A DNA stretch of 64,000 bases from Dyadobacter frigoris (GTDB lineage: Bacteria; Bacteroidota; Bacteroidia; Cytophagales; Spirosomataceae). Positions 33,425-40,904 of the stretch are shown piece after piece. The notes below the pieces were generated by a model that saw only the letters and a list, made by a program, of their open reading frames with translations, did no database searches and had not been told where the DNA came from. The position numbers were made by a program, and so were the translations under genes. The stretch lies in NCBI RefSeq assembly GCF_005280585.1, contig NZ_SZVO01000013.1, forward strand, positions 1-64,000, read 5' to 3'. The stretch's first letter is position 1; each line of letters begins with the position of its first letter.

Positions 33425-35662
33425 TTATTCTTCGGATGAAGATACCATAAATTTCAGAAAGTGAAATACTTCCTGCTGATTTTTAATATGATTTCTTGCA
33501 GCCGACAAATCATCACCGATTTTTATCGTATAGGCCGTTTCCGGTAAAGCCTCAAACATATCTTCGTCCGTAGTATCATCTCCAATGGCCAGAATAAAAT
33601 CATAATCTCCGTTTTCCACGAATGCCCTTGCGGCTGTCCCTTTATTAAAGGCTGTCTTTTTTACTTCAACAACCTTATTACCCTCAATAATTTGCAGATT
33701 TAGTTCTGGCTGGATAAAGCTTTGCAGCTGCCAGGTCAATTCCTGAGCCCGTCGTAATGCATATTCCTTATCTTCAGCAGTTCTGTAATGCCAGGCCAGT
33801 GAGGTTTCTTTCTCTTCAACGAAAACACCCGGACAGCGCCGTGCATATATATCCAGGATCGGGCGGATACTTTCTTTCCAGTTTTCTTCATATCCTTCAT
33901 TCAAAACCCATTCAGCACTGTCTTTCGTTTTTACCAGCGCGCCATGTTCGGCAATAATATGGACTGGCAAATCGTGAAAAAGGTCGTTAAGGAAATATCT
34001 GTCCCTGCCGCTAATGATAATTACTGTATCACGTTTAGCAAGATCCATTATTATTTTTTTGGTATCGGCAGACACAATGGCTTTTGCCGGATCCGGAACA
34101 ATTGGAGCAAGCGTACCATCATAATCAAAAAACAAAATCCGGTTTGACGAAGAATCATACGCCTTTCTTATTGCGTCAATTCCTTTATTTGTAAGAAACA
34201 CCTGTCTCAGGCGCTCGTGTTCTTGTTCAAGCATAATCATTTGTGTAAAAAAATCATTAGTCCATGCAAATATGTCGTATTCCCGAATCCGGGTTTGCAT
34301 GGCGTCCATTCGTTTTGTTTGCTCTGCTTCCGGCATTTCAAAGGCCCGCTCAATGGCATCCGCAATATCCTGGTTATCAAGCGGATTTATAATAAGTGCC
34401 TCGCCCAATTCGGCAGCGGCCCCAGCCATTTCGCTGAGAATAAGAACGCCTTTTCTGTCTTTCCGGCTTGCAACATATTCTTTACAAACCAAATTCATAC
34501 CATCACGGACAGGTGTAATTAACGCCACATCACTGGCCGTATACATGCCAAGCAACTCGTCATACGACATAGACCGGTATTGATAAATAATCGGTTGCCA
34601 GTTAATATTCCCATAATTGGCATTGATCCGCCCTACGGTCTGATCGATATCGGATTTCATTTGCTGATACTGGTCAATTTTATCTCTTGAAGGCACCACC
34701 ACCATAACATAGGAAACCTTTTCATGCCAGTCCGGATTCTGTTCCAGAAACCTTTGGAAACCATGAAGTCTGTGTAATATCCCTTTGGAATAATCCAGGC
34801 GGTCTACGGAAAAAATAATTTTTTCTTTAAGTGATTCTCTGGCAAGTAATCTCTCGCGGGCTACTTCGGGCTCGTCGTAGGCTGCGTTAAACTTTTTATA
34901 ATCTATACTGATCGGAAAGGAATCTACCTTGACAATTCGGTTACTTAAATTGATATAATGAAGCTTGTTTCCATAACCTGCGACCATACGGGCGGCTTTG
35001 AGGAAATATTCCACATAATCGTTCGTGTGAAACCCCACTACATCGGCACCCAGGATCCCGTCAACAATTGCTTTGCGCCACTTTACCGGCAGCATTCTGA
35101 ACAGTTCGAAAGACGGAAAAGGTATATGAAAAAAGAAACCGATCTTGTTGTCAGGAAACCGCTGGCGAATCATTTCCGGCAGCAGCATAAGCTGATAATC
35201 CTGCACCCAGACAACATCGTCCGGCTGAATAATCTCTGCTACTTTATCAAAAAACAAGCGGTTCGCTATCTGGTAACTTTCAAAATATTCATCTTCGAAT
35301 TTGGCAAGAGACGGAAAATAATGACATAATGGCCAGATCAGATTATTGCAAAATCCTTCATAATAATTCTCGTTTACATCTGTTGGAATAAATACCGGAT
35401 GGGCCTGAAAACTGTCATTGGCAAGCGACTGGCCTTCAAGCTCTTCGGGCGTGTTTTCTGAAAACCCCACCCACTGGATTTTCTCAGCAGAGTTAAAAGG
35501 AGATCCCTCCTGCTCATGTACCAGAGAAAGCACCGCGGATACCAGTCCACCAGAATTCTGGAAAAGTTGAACCTGATCGTTTTCGTTAATTATTTTAAAT
35601 GGTAATCGGTAGGCAACAATAATTAATCTTCCTGTTTTTTCCTTCTTTTTTAAATCATTCAT
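33425..35662 (-). CDS. Bifunctional trehalose-6-phosphate synthase/phosphatase
   Basis: A 745-residue fusion that makes trehalose: the front (about 10-480) is a GT20 synthase joining UDP-glucose and glucose-6-phosphate (NSGGLVSAVLSLV, GFFFHIPFPSFELFRMLP, DRLDYSKGILHRLHGF, VRDGMNLVCKEYVA). The back (about 500-740) is a HAD phosphatase with FFDYDGTLAP as the nucleophile motif and IGDDTTDEDMFEAL as the metal motif. The start at 35662 is preferred to the upstream ATG at 35692, since it leads straight into the synthase fold. Fusions of this kind are usual in Bacteroidota. It should serve osmotic and desiccation protection. Confidence 0.94.
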   Translation of the reverse strand: MNDLKKKEKTGRLIIVAYRLPFKIINENDQVQLFQNSGGLVSAVLSLVHEQEGSPFNSAEKIQWVGFSENTPEELEGQSLANDSFQAHPVFIPTDVNENYYEGFCNNLIWPLCHYFPSLAKFEDEYFESYQIANRLFFDKVAEIIQPDDVVWVQDYQLMLLPEMIRQRFPDNKIGFFFHIPFPSFELFRMLPVKWRKAIVDGILGADVVGFHTNDYVEYFLKAARMVAGYGNKLHYINLSNRIVKVDSFPISIDYKKFNAAYDEPEVARERLLARESLKEKIIFSVDRLDYSKGILHRLHGFQRFLEQNPDWHEKVSYVMVVVPSRDKIDQYQQMKSDIDQTVGRINANYGNINWQPIIYQYRSMSYDELLGMYTASDVALITPVRDGMNLVCKEYVASRKDRKGVLILSEMAGAAAELGEALIINPLDNQDIADAIERAFEMPEAEQTKRMDAMQTRIREYDIFAWTNDFFTQMIMLEQEHERLRQVFLTNKGIDAIRKAYDSSSNRILFFDYDGTLAPIVPDPAKAIVSADTKKIIMDLAKRDTVIIISGRDRYFLNDLFHDLPVHIIAEHGALVKTKDSAEWVLNEGYEENWKESIRPILDIYARRCPGVFVEEKETSLAWHYRTAEDKEYALRRAQELTWQLQSFIQPELNLQIIEGNKVVEVKKTAFNKGTAARAFVENGDYDFILAIGDDTTDEDMFEALPETAYTIKIGDDLSAARNHIKNQQEVFHFLKFMVSSSEE

Positions 35663-35898
35663 ACGTTCGTTGCATTTAGTTGTCAAATGCACCTGACTAA
35701 ATATAAGGTATGCAATCTTATAATAATGAGAAAGGTAAATTCCTTAACCAAGATGGTATCCGGAATAGATGCAATTGTTAAACTTTACTGAATAAATCAA
35801 TCTGATATTACTTTCTACCGCAATTACTGTTCCAGTACACCCACTTTAAAAGAAGGTTTACATATATTCTTGAAAAATTATAGAAATAATCTGTTTCA

Positions 35899-35999
35899 TT
35901 TGTAGCAACAATTCTATAATTTTGTACCTGCATCACTTCGGTGGTGTATAGTGTGTGTTGTAGTGCACAAATGATCTTGGCATATGCCGGGATTTTTTT
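35899..35999 (+). ncRNA. Candidate small RNA 1 with own promoter and terminator
   Basis: A full TAnnTTTG match, TAATTTTG, lies at 35917-35924, with TTTG at 35899 (spacing short) or TTTC at 35894 as possible -33 elements. The transcript would start near 35931. It contains CATCAC-TTCG-GTGGTG, a hairpin closed by a UUCG tetraloop, and ends with the terminator ATCTTGGCATATGCCGGGAT (35974-35993) plus a run of seven T. The RNA would be about 70 nucleotides. I do not recognise the family. Confidence 0.55.
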
Positions 36000-36299
36000 G
36001 TTTTGTGCCCTATCGGTAAATTATTAGCAAGCTTCCGGCTATTCTTTACCTGAAATAAATATTATAAGAATTCCGTGATTTCAAATTATTCCAAAGCTTA
36101 CAAACTGTCAGTAACTCCGGCATATTGCAGACACATCGTCACATATTGTAGCCTTCCTCAGTTTTACCCAATAATAACCGAAAAACAAAATATTAAAATA
36201 ATAATTACTTATAGGATTTTTAAATTAACAATTTATGCAAATAACTGTATATGAAACAGTTAATTTATATTAAAAAATTCCTCAGCGCTTTCTAGCATG

Positions 36300-36390
36300 A
36301 TTTTTACAGAGTGTCTCACAATCAAGGTGGTTTACCACTTTGAGGTGAGAAATATTTAGTAAAAGATCCTTGCGTCTGCGGGGATTTTTT
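36300..36390 (+). ncRNA. Candidate small RNA 2
   Basis: TCTCAC (36314-36319) pairs with GTGAGA (36345-36350) around an inner hairpin CAAGGTGG-TTTA-CCACTTTG, giving a long stem. After a short AT-rich linker comes the terminator ATCCTTGCGTCTGCGGGGAT (36366-36385) with six T. This terminator matches that of candidate 1 at 15 of 20 positions, and each stem change keeps pairing. No clear TAnnTTTG box was found upstream. Confidence 0.5.
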
Positions 36391-36484
36391 CTTCTTTAAA
36401 CCATATTGAAAATTTGAACTTTTTCTACAATTCAAATTACATATGTAATATAATTACGAATCAAATTTGGAATATATTCTACAA

Positions 36485-36594
36485 GAATTTTGTTTTATAA
36501 AATATTTATTCTACTTTTAAAGCAGTTACCTAATAATGTAGAGTGCTGGGTTAAATAATTAGCAAAAGGGCCTTGGTCATACCGAGGCCTTTTT
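36485..36594 (+). ncRNA. Candidate small RNA 3 (or terminator only)
   Basis: The terminator GGCCTTGGT (36569-36577) with ACCGAGGCC (36581-36589), loop CAT, followed by TTTTT, is strong. The sequence before it is AT-rich with little structure. A near match to a -7 box (GAATTTTG) lies close to 36486, so a transcript of about 100 nucleotides is possible. The terminator is well supported; the RNA start is not. Confidence 0.4.
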
Positions 36595-36734
36595 ATTGTG
36601 CCTGGCATCTAATTCTCACAATCTCATCTATTACGTTAAAATATGATTAAATCGTTACCGCCCGAATATATAAATTTAAGCGCAGCCGTTATTTATAAGA
36701 ATTTCAAAGTCACTAATTAATAATACTTTGAAGA

Positions 36735-36833
36735 GCATCTTCTTAACCAGACAGGTTAAGACTAAAAAAGAATTATTTTTTTATAAATCCCGGTTGCGAG
36801 TAGTTAAAAACCTGCCCATTTCGGCAGGTTTTT
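36735..36833 (+). ncRNA. Candidate small RNA 4
   Basis: CTTAACC (36742-36748) pairs with GGTTAAG (36754-36760), loop AGACA. It is followed by the terminator AAAAACCTGCC (36806-36816) with GGCAGGTTTTT (36823-36833). A TACTTTG stretch just upstream (about 36724) resembles a -7 box shortened by one base. The terminator is 79 bases before the acetyltransferase ATG, so an attenuating leader for that gene is an alternative. Confidence 0.45.
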
Positions 36834-36912
36834 TTATGAATTTTCTGTAAAAACAAGGCTTTTCAGCTTTTTAGGAATATTTTAGCAAATCAATTAATTG
36901 ACTTTTGCATCC

Positions 36913-37356
36913 ATGCTTATCCAACAGTGCACAAATCATCATCTTTCCCGGCTGGCTGAAATCTTCAATGATTACCGGATACATTTCAAACAGGAATCGG
37001 ATTTAATTGGGTCGACTGCCTTTCTTGAAGAAAGGTTAATGAAAAACCAGGCAGTCATTTTTGTTGCTATCGATGAAGAAAGTGAGGAATACATGGGTTT
37101 CACATTGCTTTATCCGATGTTTTCATCGCTAAAAACAAAATCAACCTGGACATTAAATGATATGTTTATCTCCGAAAAATTCAGAAAATTTGGTATAGCC
37201 AGCAAATTATTGGAAAAGGTAAAAGAATTTGGTGCAGAAACGGATGCGCAATGGATCACGCTGAAAACAGGTACTGAAAATTTAAAAGCGCAGGCACTTT
37301 ATGAAAAATTCGGGTTCAAAAAAGATGAAGGTCATTTTTACTATTATCTCGAATAA
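36913..37356 (+). CDS. GNAT-family N-acetyltransferase
   Basis: A 147-residue GNAT enzyme that moves an acetyl group from acetyl-CoA to an amine. The acetyl-CoA loop is in LNDMFISEKFRKFGIASKLL (R-x-x-G-I-A), and the fold ends with TENLKAQALYEKFGFKKDEG, the usual motif B. The ATG at 36913 is chosen over the TTG at 36898. The substrate is not visible from sequence. Transcription may pass through or restart after the terminator at 36806-36833. Confidence 0.88.
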   Translation: MLIQQCTNHHLSRLAEIFNDYRIHFKQESDLIGSTAFLEERLMKNQAVIFVAIDEESEEYMGFTLLYPMFSSLKTKSTWTLNDMFISEKFRKFGIASKLLEKVKEFGAETDAQWITLKTGTENLKAQALYEKFGFKKDEGHFYYYLE

Positions 37357-37373
37357 AAGAAAGTACTACTGCT

Positions 37374-37544
37374 TCACTCCGATTCATCTGACTCTGATGC
37401 TATTTGTGCATCTACGATCCGGTTTATAGTTTCGTCAAGTTTTCCTTGTTTTAACAAATGTAAAAATACATTTAACTCTGCCGTTGTGGCATTGTTGTTT
37501 AAATAACGGGTTACCAGTCTGTCCAGGAAAATTTGTTCTTCCAT
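37374..37544 (-). CDS. 56-residue FecR-N-terminus-like protein, possible minimal anti-sigma factor
   Basis: A short frame from ATG 37544 to TGA 37374. The protein starts MEEQIFLDRLVTRYLNNNAT, then TAELNVFLHLLKQGKLDETI, which resembles the helical front of Bacteroidota FecR anti-sigma factors (a short helix, a Thr-x-x-Glu-Leu turn, a second helix). It then ends in an acidic tail. There is no membrane segment or periplasmic part. It lies 93 bases downstream of an ECF sigma factor on the same strand, exactly where FecR would be expected. Codon use is normal, so I take it as coding, but a chance frame cannot be excluded. Confidence 0.6.
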   Translation of the reverse strand: MEEQIFLDRLVTRYLNNNATTAELNVFLHLLKQGKLDETINRIVDAQIASESDESE

Positions 37545-37637
37545 ATTTATCTTTTTTGTAAGACAACAACCGACGGCACCAGGGTACCCCGGAAATAAAT
37601 TAAATACAAAAAAATAAAGAACGAAAAAAGACAGATT

Positions 37638-38255
37638 CTAGGCAAAAATCATTAAAAGATCCATTTCGGCAAAGTCAAAAAACGTAGACAGAACAAAGCC
37701 AAATGCAATGCCCAAATCTCTTTCTACGGCCAGGCGCATTATTTTCATTGACCTAACCATATGTTTTTTTATCAGGCTTCTTGAAACACCCATATTTTCT
37801 GCGGCTTCGTCATATGACATTCCCTGCTGACGGCAAAGCTGAAAAACCTTTTTGCTCTGGGGAGTAAGTGTCGCAAGAATCGATTGAAGAAAACTCTGGT
37901 ACTCATCTGACTGCACTTTATCTTCAATTCCATTGTGTGCATCACTATAATTCTGCACAAATCCTGACAATCTTTTCTCTTCCGACAAAACTTTTTTAAG
38001 TACGTTCAGGCTATGGTTTTTACCAGCCACAAGAAGATAACTTTTAAAAGAATGCACTTCTGTGAGTTTTTGCCGGTCTTCCCAGATTTTAATAAATACT
38101 TCCTGACAAGTATCATTGGTTACATCAGAAGATTTAAGAATTTTATAAACCAGGCGGTAAAGGTCCGGTTTGTAGTTTGCATAAATTTCAGAAAAAGCTT
38201 TTTCATCACCTTCCGAAATTTGTTTTAATATCAAAGATTCGTTTAGGAAATACAT
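37638..38255 (-). CDS. ECF sigma-70 factor, FecI-like
   Basis: A 205-residue sigma factor with region 2 (about 10-80, SDVTNDTCQEVFIKIWEDRQ) and region 4 (about 125-185, LTPQSKKVFQLCRQQGMSYD, then the helix-turn-helix AAENMGVSRSLIKKHMVRSM). The C-terminus extends into a hydrophobic tail of about 25 residues (FGFVLSTFFDFAEMDLLMIF). No SusC or full FecR is adjacent; the only downstream partner is the 56-residue stub. Its targets are unknown. Confidence 0.92.
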   Translation of the reverse strand: MYFLNESLILKQISEGDEKAFSEIYANYKPDLYRLVYKILKSSDVTNDTCQEVFIKIWEDRQKLTEVHSFKSYLLVAGKNHSLNVLKKVLSEEKRLSGFVQNYSDAHNGIEDKVQSDEYQSFLQSILATLTPQSKKVFQLCRQQGMSYDEAAENMGVSRSLIKKHMVRSMKIMRLAVERDLGIAFGFVLSTFFDFAEMDLLMIFA

Positions 38256-38605
38256 TATTTAAGACGGCTTAGTGGGTTACGTAACAAACTTTAAGACTTT
38301 CTTATCAGGCAATACTTTGCAACTGTATATAATTAAAATACCAACTATTATTTCATATAATAATTATTACACAAAACAATTTTACCATTTTTGCGTAGTA
38401 ATTACAAATATTATATAAAAGGTACAGTATTATATTGATTTGTTTATGGAAGCCATTTTTGAAGTCTGTTAAATGAAGGAAAAGCCCCCGGATCGGTGAC
38501 ATAAAGTGCTCGTAAATAACTAAAATATGAAGTTTGAAGACTATTCAGTAAAGAAGTCAACCTTATGAAAGGTTGGCTTCTTTGTAATTCATTTTTCAGA
38601 CTAAC
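38256..38605. other. Intergenic region with an orphan terminator-like hairpin
   Basis: GAAGTCAACCTT (38553-38564) pairs with AAGGTTGGCTTC (38569-38580), 12 bp with one G-T pair, followed by TTTG. It can serve the minus-strand serine hydrolase ending at 38606, or terminate a plus-strand RNA from about 38400, where CATTTTTG resembles a -7 box. The stretch between them contains a GC-rich patch (AGCCCCCGGATCGGTG) that is unusual for these spacers. No protein frame is seen. Confidence 0.45.
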
Positions 38606-39784
38606 CTATTTCTTTTTCTCCGCTTTTATGTCTTCTTTCAAGTACATCTGAGCCAGTAAAAGTGCGTACTCGTCAATTTTAATAGTTCCGATATTTGCCT
38701 GAATAGCAACAACTAAACCTTCATTCGGATAATTCATAATGAAACAGCGCGTTCCTTTTACCGTTCCGCTATGGCCATACCAGTTCCTTCCGGCCTGATC
38801 CTTTCCAACAAACCAGATCAAACCTTGCCAGGAAGGGATAATACCAGCTGCTTTGGATGGATGTAACGACTTTTCATTCTTCTCAAAATAAGGCGTGTAC
38901 ATTTTTGCGATGGTTGCCGGTTTTAGCAAAACACCATCATTGAGTGCAATCGCCAGCTTTACCATATCTTCGGAAGAAGCGATAATTCCGCCACCCGCAT
39001 ATTTGTAGCTGGTGTCCTCATAATCCGGATTGACAAGAATTCCGCTTTTATCTCTGACATATCCCTTTCCCCTATTTGGAATAATACGTGACGGCACGTC
39101 AAACCAGGTTGTGAGCATTCCGGCAGGTTGCCAGATATTCCGTTTCATATATTCTTCAAAGCTAATTCCGGTTACTTTTTCAACGATTCCGTGCATAAGG
39201 TTGCTTGCATAAGAAGAATACGAAAAATAGGCACCGGGGTTAAACAGCAGAGAATCGTCACGGAAAATTGTGGTGGCTTCCTGAAAATCATCGTAATGGC
39301 GCATATGTTTGAAACCATAATTATCATTGTCTTTTGCTGCGTAATGTCTGATGCCGGACGTATGCGTCAGAATGTGTTTGACGGTAATCGGCTTCTGTTT
39401 TTTTGGAAAATAAGGAAGGTATTTCTGGATTTCATCATCCAGACTTAGCAATCCTTTTTCTTCCAGCTGCATGATCGCAATGACGGCCACAGCCTTAGAA
39501 ACCGAACCGATATTATGGACGGTTTTCCCGTTTTGCACAACCTTATTGTCAAGATCTGCATATCCTACGCCACCAGAAAAAACCATTTTTCCATTAATCG
39601 CAACAGCCGCTGAAACACCTGGTGCGCCACTTTCATCTGCCACGCGCTGCAAATAATTCAGAACATATTTATCGTCTGAATTCTCATGAGCAAATCTTCG
39701 TGGTTGTGCATTTGCAGAAATCGTTGCTGTCATTACAAAAGCCGCAACGGTGGCACCAAACAATATTTTCTTTAAATCAATCAT
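38606..39784 (-). CDS. Secreted serine hydrolase, beta-lactamase/S12 family
   Basis: A 392-residue class-C-beta-lactamase-like hydrolase with signal peptide (AAFVMTATISANA). The catalytic Ser94-x-x-Lys97 is in NIGSVSKAVA, the second motif is YSSYASN, and the third is HSGT (in YGHSGTVKGT) in place of KTG. Such proteins act as D-aminopeptidases, esterases or penicillin-binding-like enzymes; a true beta-lactamase is unlikely. It is the last gene of the peptidase island, 27 bases after the S9 peptidase gene. Confidence 0.9.
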   Translation of the reverse strand: MIDLKKILFGATVAAFVMTATISANAQPRRFAHENSDDKYVLNYLQRVADESGAPGVSAAVAINGKMVFSGGVGYADLDNKVVQNGKTVHNIGSVSKAVAVIAIMQLEEKGLLSLDDEIQKYLPYFPKKQKPITVKHILTHTSGIRHYAAKDNDNYGFKHMRHYDDFQEATTIFRDDSLLFNPGAYFSYSSYASNLMHGIVEKVTGISFEEYMKRNIWQPAGMLTTWFDVPSRIIPNRGKGYVRDKSGILVNPDYEDTSYKYAGGGIIASSEDMVKLAIALNDGVLLKPATIAKMYTPYFEKNEKSLHPSKAAGIIPSWQGLIWFVGKDQAGRNWYGHSGTVKGTRCFIMNYPNEGLVVAIQANIGTIKIDEYALLLAQMYLKEDIKAEKKK

Positions 39785-39811
39785 AAATTACCCAGGTACA
39801 TTTAAAATAAC

Positions 39812-40903
39812 TCAACCTTTTTTCGGAAAATAACTGGATTGGATAAGCTCTTTCACGTCCTTAAATTTCTTGTTTGGTTTAAGGTATCCGGCCAGAAAAT
39901 TGTAAACCTTAAAGCGGATTTCTTTGGCACCGTAGTTGTCTATACGATCAAAAGTGTGTCCGCCGGGAATGTCTTTATAAATTTCATACTCAAACTTCTT
40001 TCCTTCTGCTTTCAACGATTTGATCAAATGTTCCACTTCCAGCGAGTTAACATCTTCATCATTTGTATTGGTATGAATCAAAAGTGGCGTCTTCAGTTTT
40101 TCCGCATTCCAGGCCGGAGAACGTTTGCGGTACTCTGCTACATTTTCATCCGCAGATTTACCAATGTGATAATCAGCCGAATAAGCATCACGATAACTTT
40201 GGGATTTGTAACCCATGCGTGCTACCAGATCACTGACCGGCACACCTGCATAGGCTACGGCATAATCCTCCGGGTGATCGAAAATGTTTAGAAGTGTAAT
40301 CATACCGCCATGGCTCCACCCCAGGATTCCCACACGATTTTTGTCAAGAAAATCATAGTTTTGAATCATGTAATCACGACTGCTTTTAACGTCTTCTACT
40401 TCCAACCCGCCGTAATCAATCTGACGGTAAAAACCTGCGCCGTAGCCAGTGCTTCCACGATAGTCTGCCGCTACAACAACATATTCCTGTGCGATCAACT
40501 CACGGATAATATGGGCATAAGTACTCGTAAAATTACTATGTACGCCACCGTGAGGAAGCACAAGAAGCGGATACTTTTTATTAATATCGATTTTAGAAGG
40601 AATGAAAACATAAGCCGAAAAACGAACCGGGTTTTTCGCACCTTGTCCTGTCGGGTTTTTGATAACCGCCGGCGGCGGACCGGTGATAATTACTTTGTCA
40701 ACAAAGGCAACATCAGAAAGTTTATTATACCAATCCAGATCGTCAATACCCTTGGTAACCTGATCGAAATCATGCTGCATCGCTTCAATCTGCTTTGCCA
40801 TTTTACTGACCTGGTCTTCAAGAGAAGCTTTGGATTTTTCCTGAGCGAAACCTGACTGGCCTATCAAAAGGCTAAGCAGGATTAGAATATGTTTTTTCAT
40901 CAT
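39812..40903 (-). CDS. S9-family alpha/beta-hydrolase peptidase, secreted
   Basis: A 363-residue protein with signal peptide (KKHILILLSLLIGQSGFAQ), a short coiled coil (about 25-55), and a prolyl-oligopeptidase-type hydrolase domain. The catalytic residues are Ser197 (GWSHGG), Asp282 (TNDEDV) and His316 (GGHTFD). The beta-propeller of large S9 enzymes is missing, so it is a short form. Two ATGs are side by side at 40903 and 40900. The start is one base past the M14 peptidase stop, so the two are coupled. It should cleave small peptides in the periplasm. Confidence 0.9.
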   Translation of the reverse strand: MMKKHILILLSLLIGQSGFAQEKSKASLEDQVSKMAKQIEAMQHDFDQVTKGIDDLDWYNKLSDVAFVDKVIITGPPPAVIKNPTGQGAKNPVRFSAYVFIPSKIDINKKYPLLVLPHGGVHSNFTSTYAHIIRELIAQEYVVVAADYRGSTGYGAGFYRQIDYGGLEVEDVKSSRDYMIQNYDFLDKNRVGILGWSHGGMITLLNIFDHPEDYAVAYAGVPVSDLVARMGYKSQSYRDAYSADYHIGKSADENVAEYRKRSPAWNAEKLKTPLLIHTNTNDEDVNSLEVEHLIKSLKAEGKKFEYEIYKDIPGGHTFDRIDNYGAKEIRFKVYNFLAGYLKPNKKFKDVKELIQSSYFPKKG

Positions 40904-40904
40904 G

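Larger units (their letters stand above)
35663..36912. other. 1.25-kb region without protein genes, four plus-strand terminators
   Basis: No credible protein frame was found on either strand. It holds four intrinsic terminators (35974, 36366, 36569, 36806), all oriented on the plus strand, each preceded by a structured or AT-rich stretch. With no gene in between to terminate, the simplest reading is a row of small RNA genes. Further structure: TAACTGT/ACAGTTA (36242-36262), a 7-bp inverted repeat that could be an operator for the second unit. Confidence 0.6.

Noticed and set aside
38606-39784. True class C beta-lactamase
   Set aside because: The third motif is HSGT in place of KTG, and the context is peptide breakdown; general S12 hydrolase is safer.
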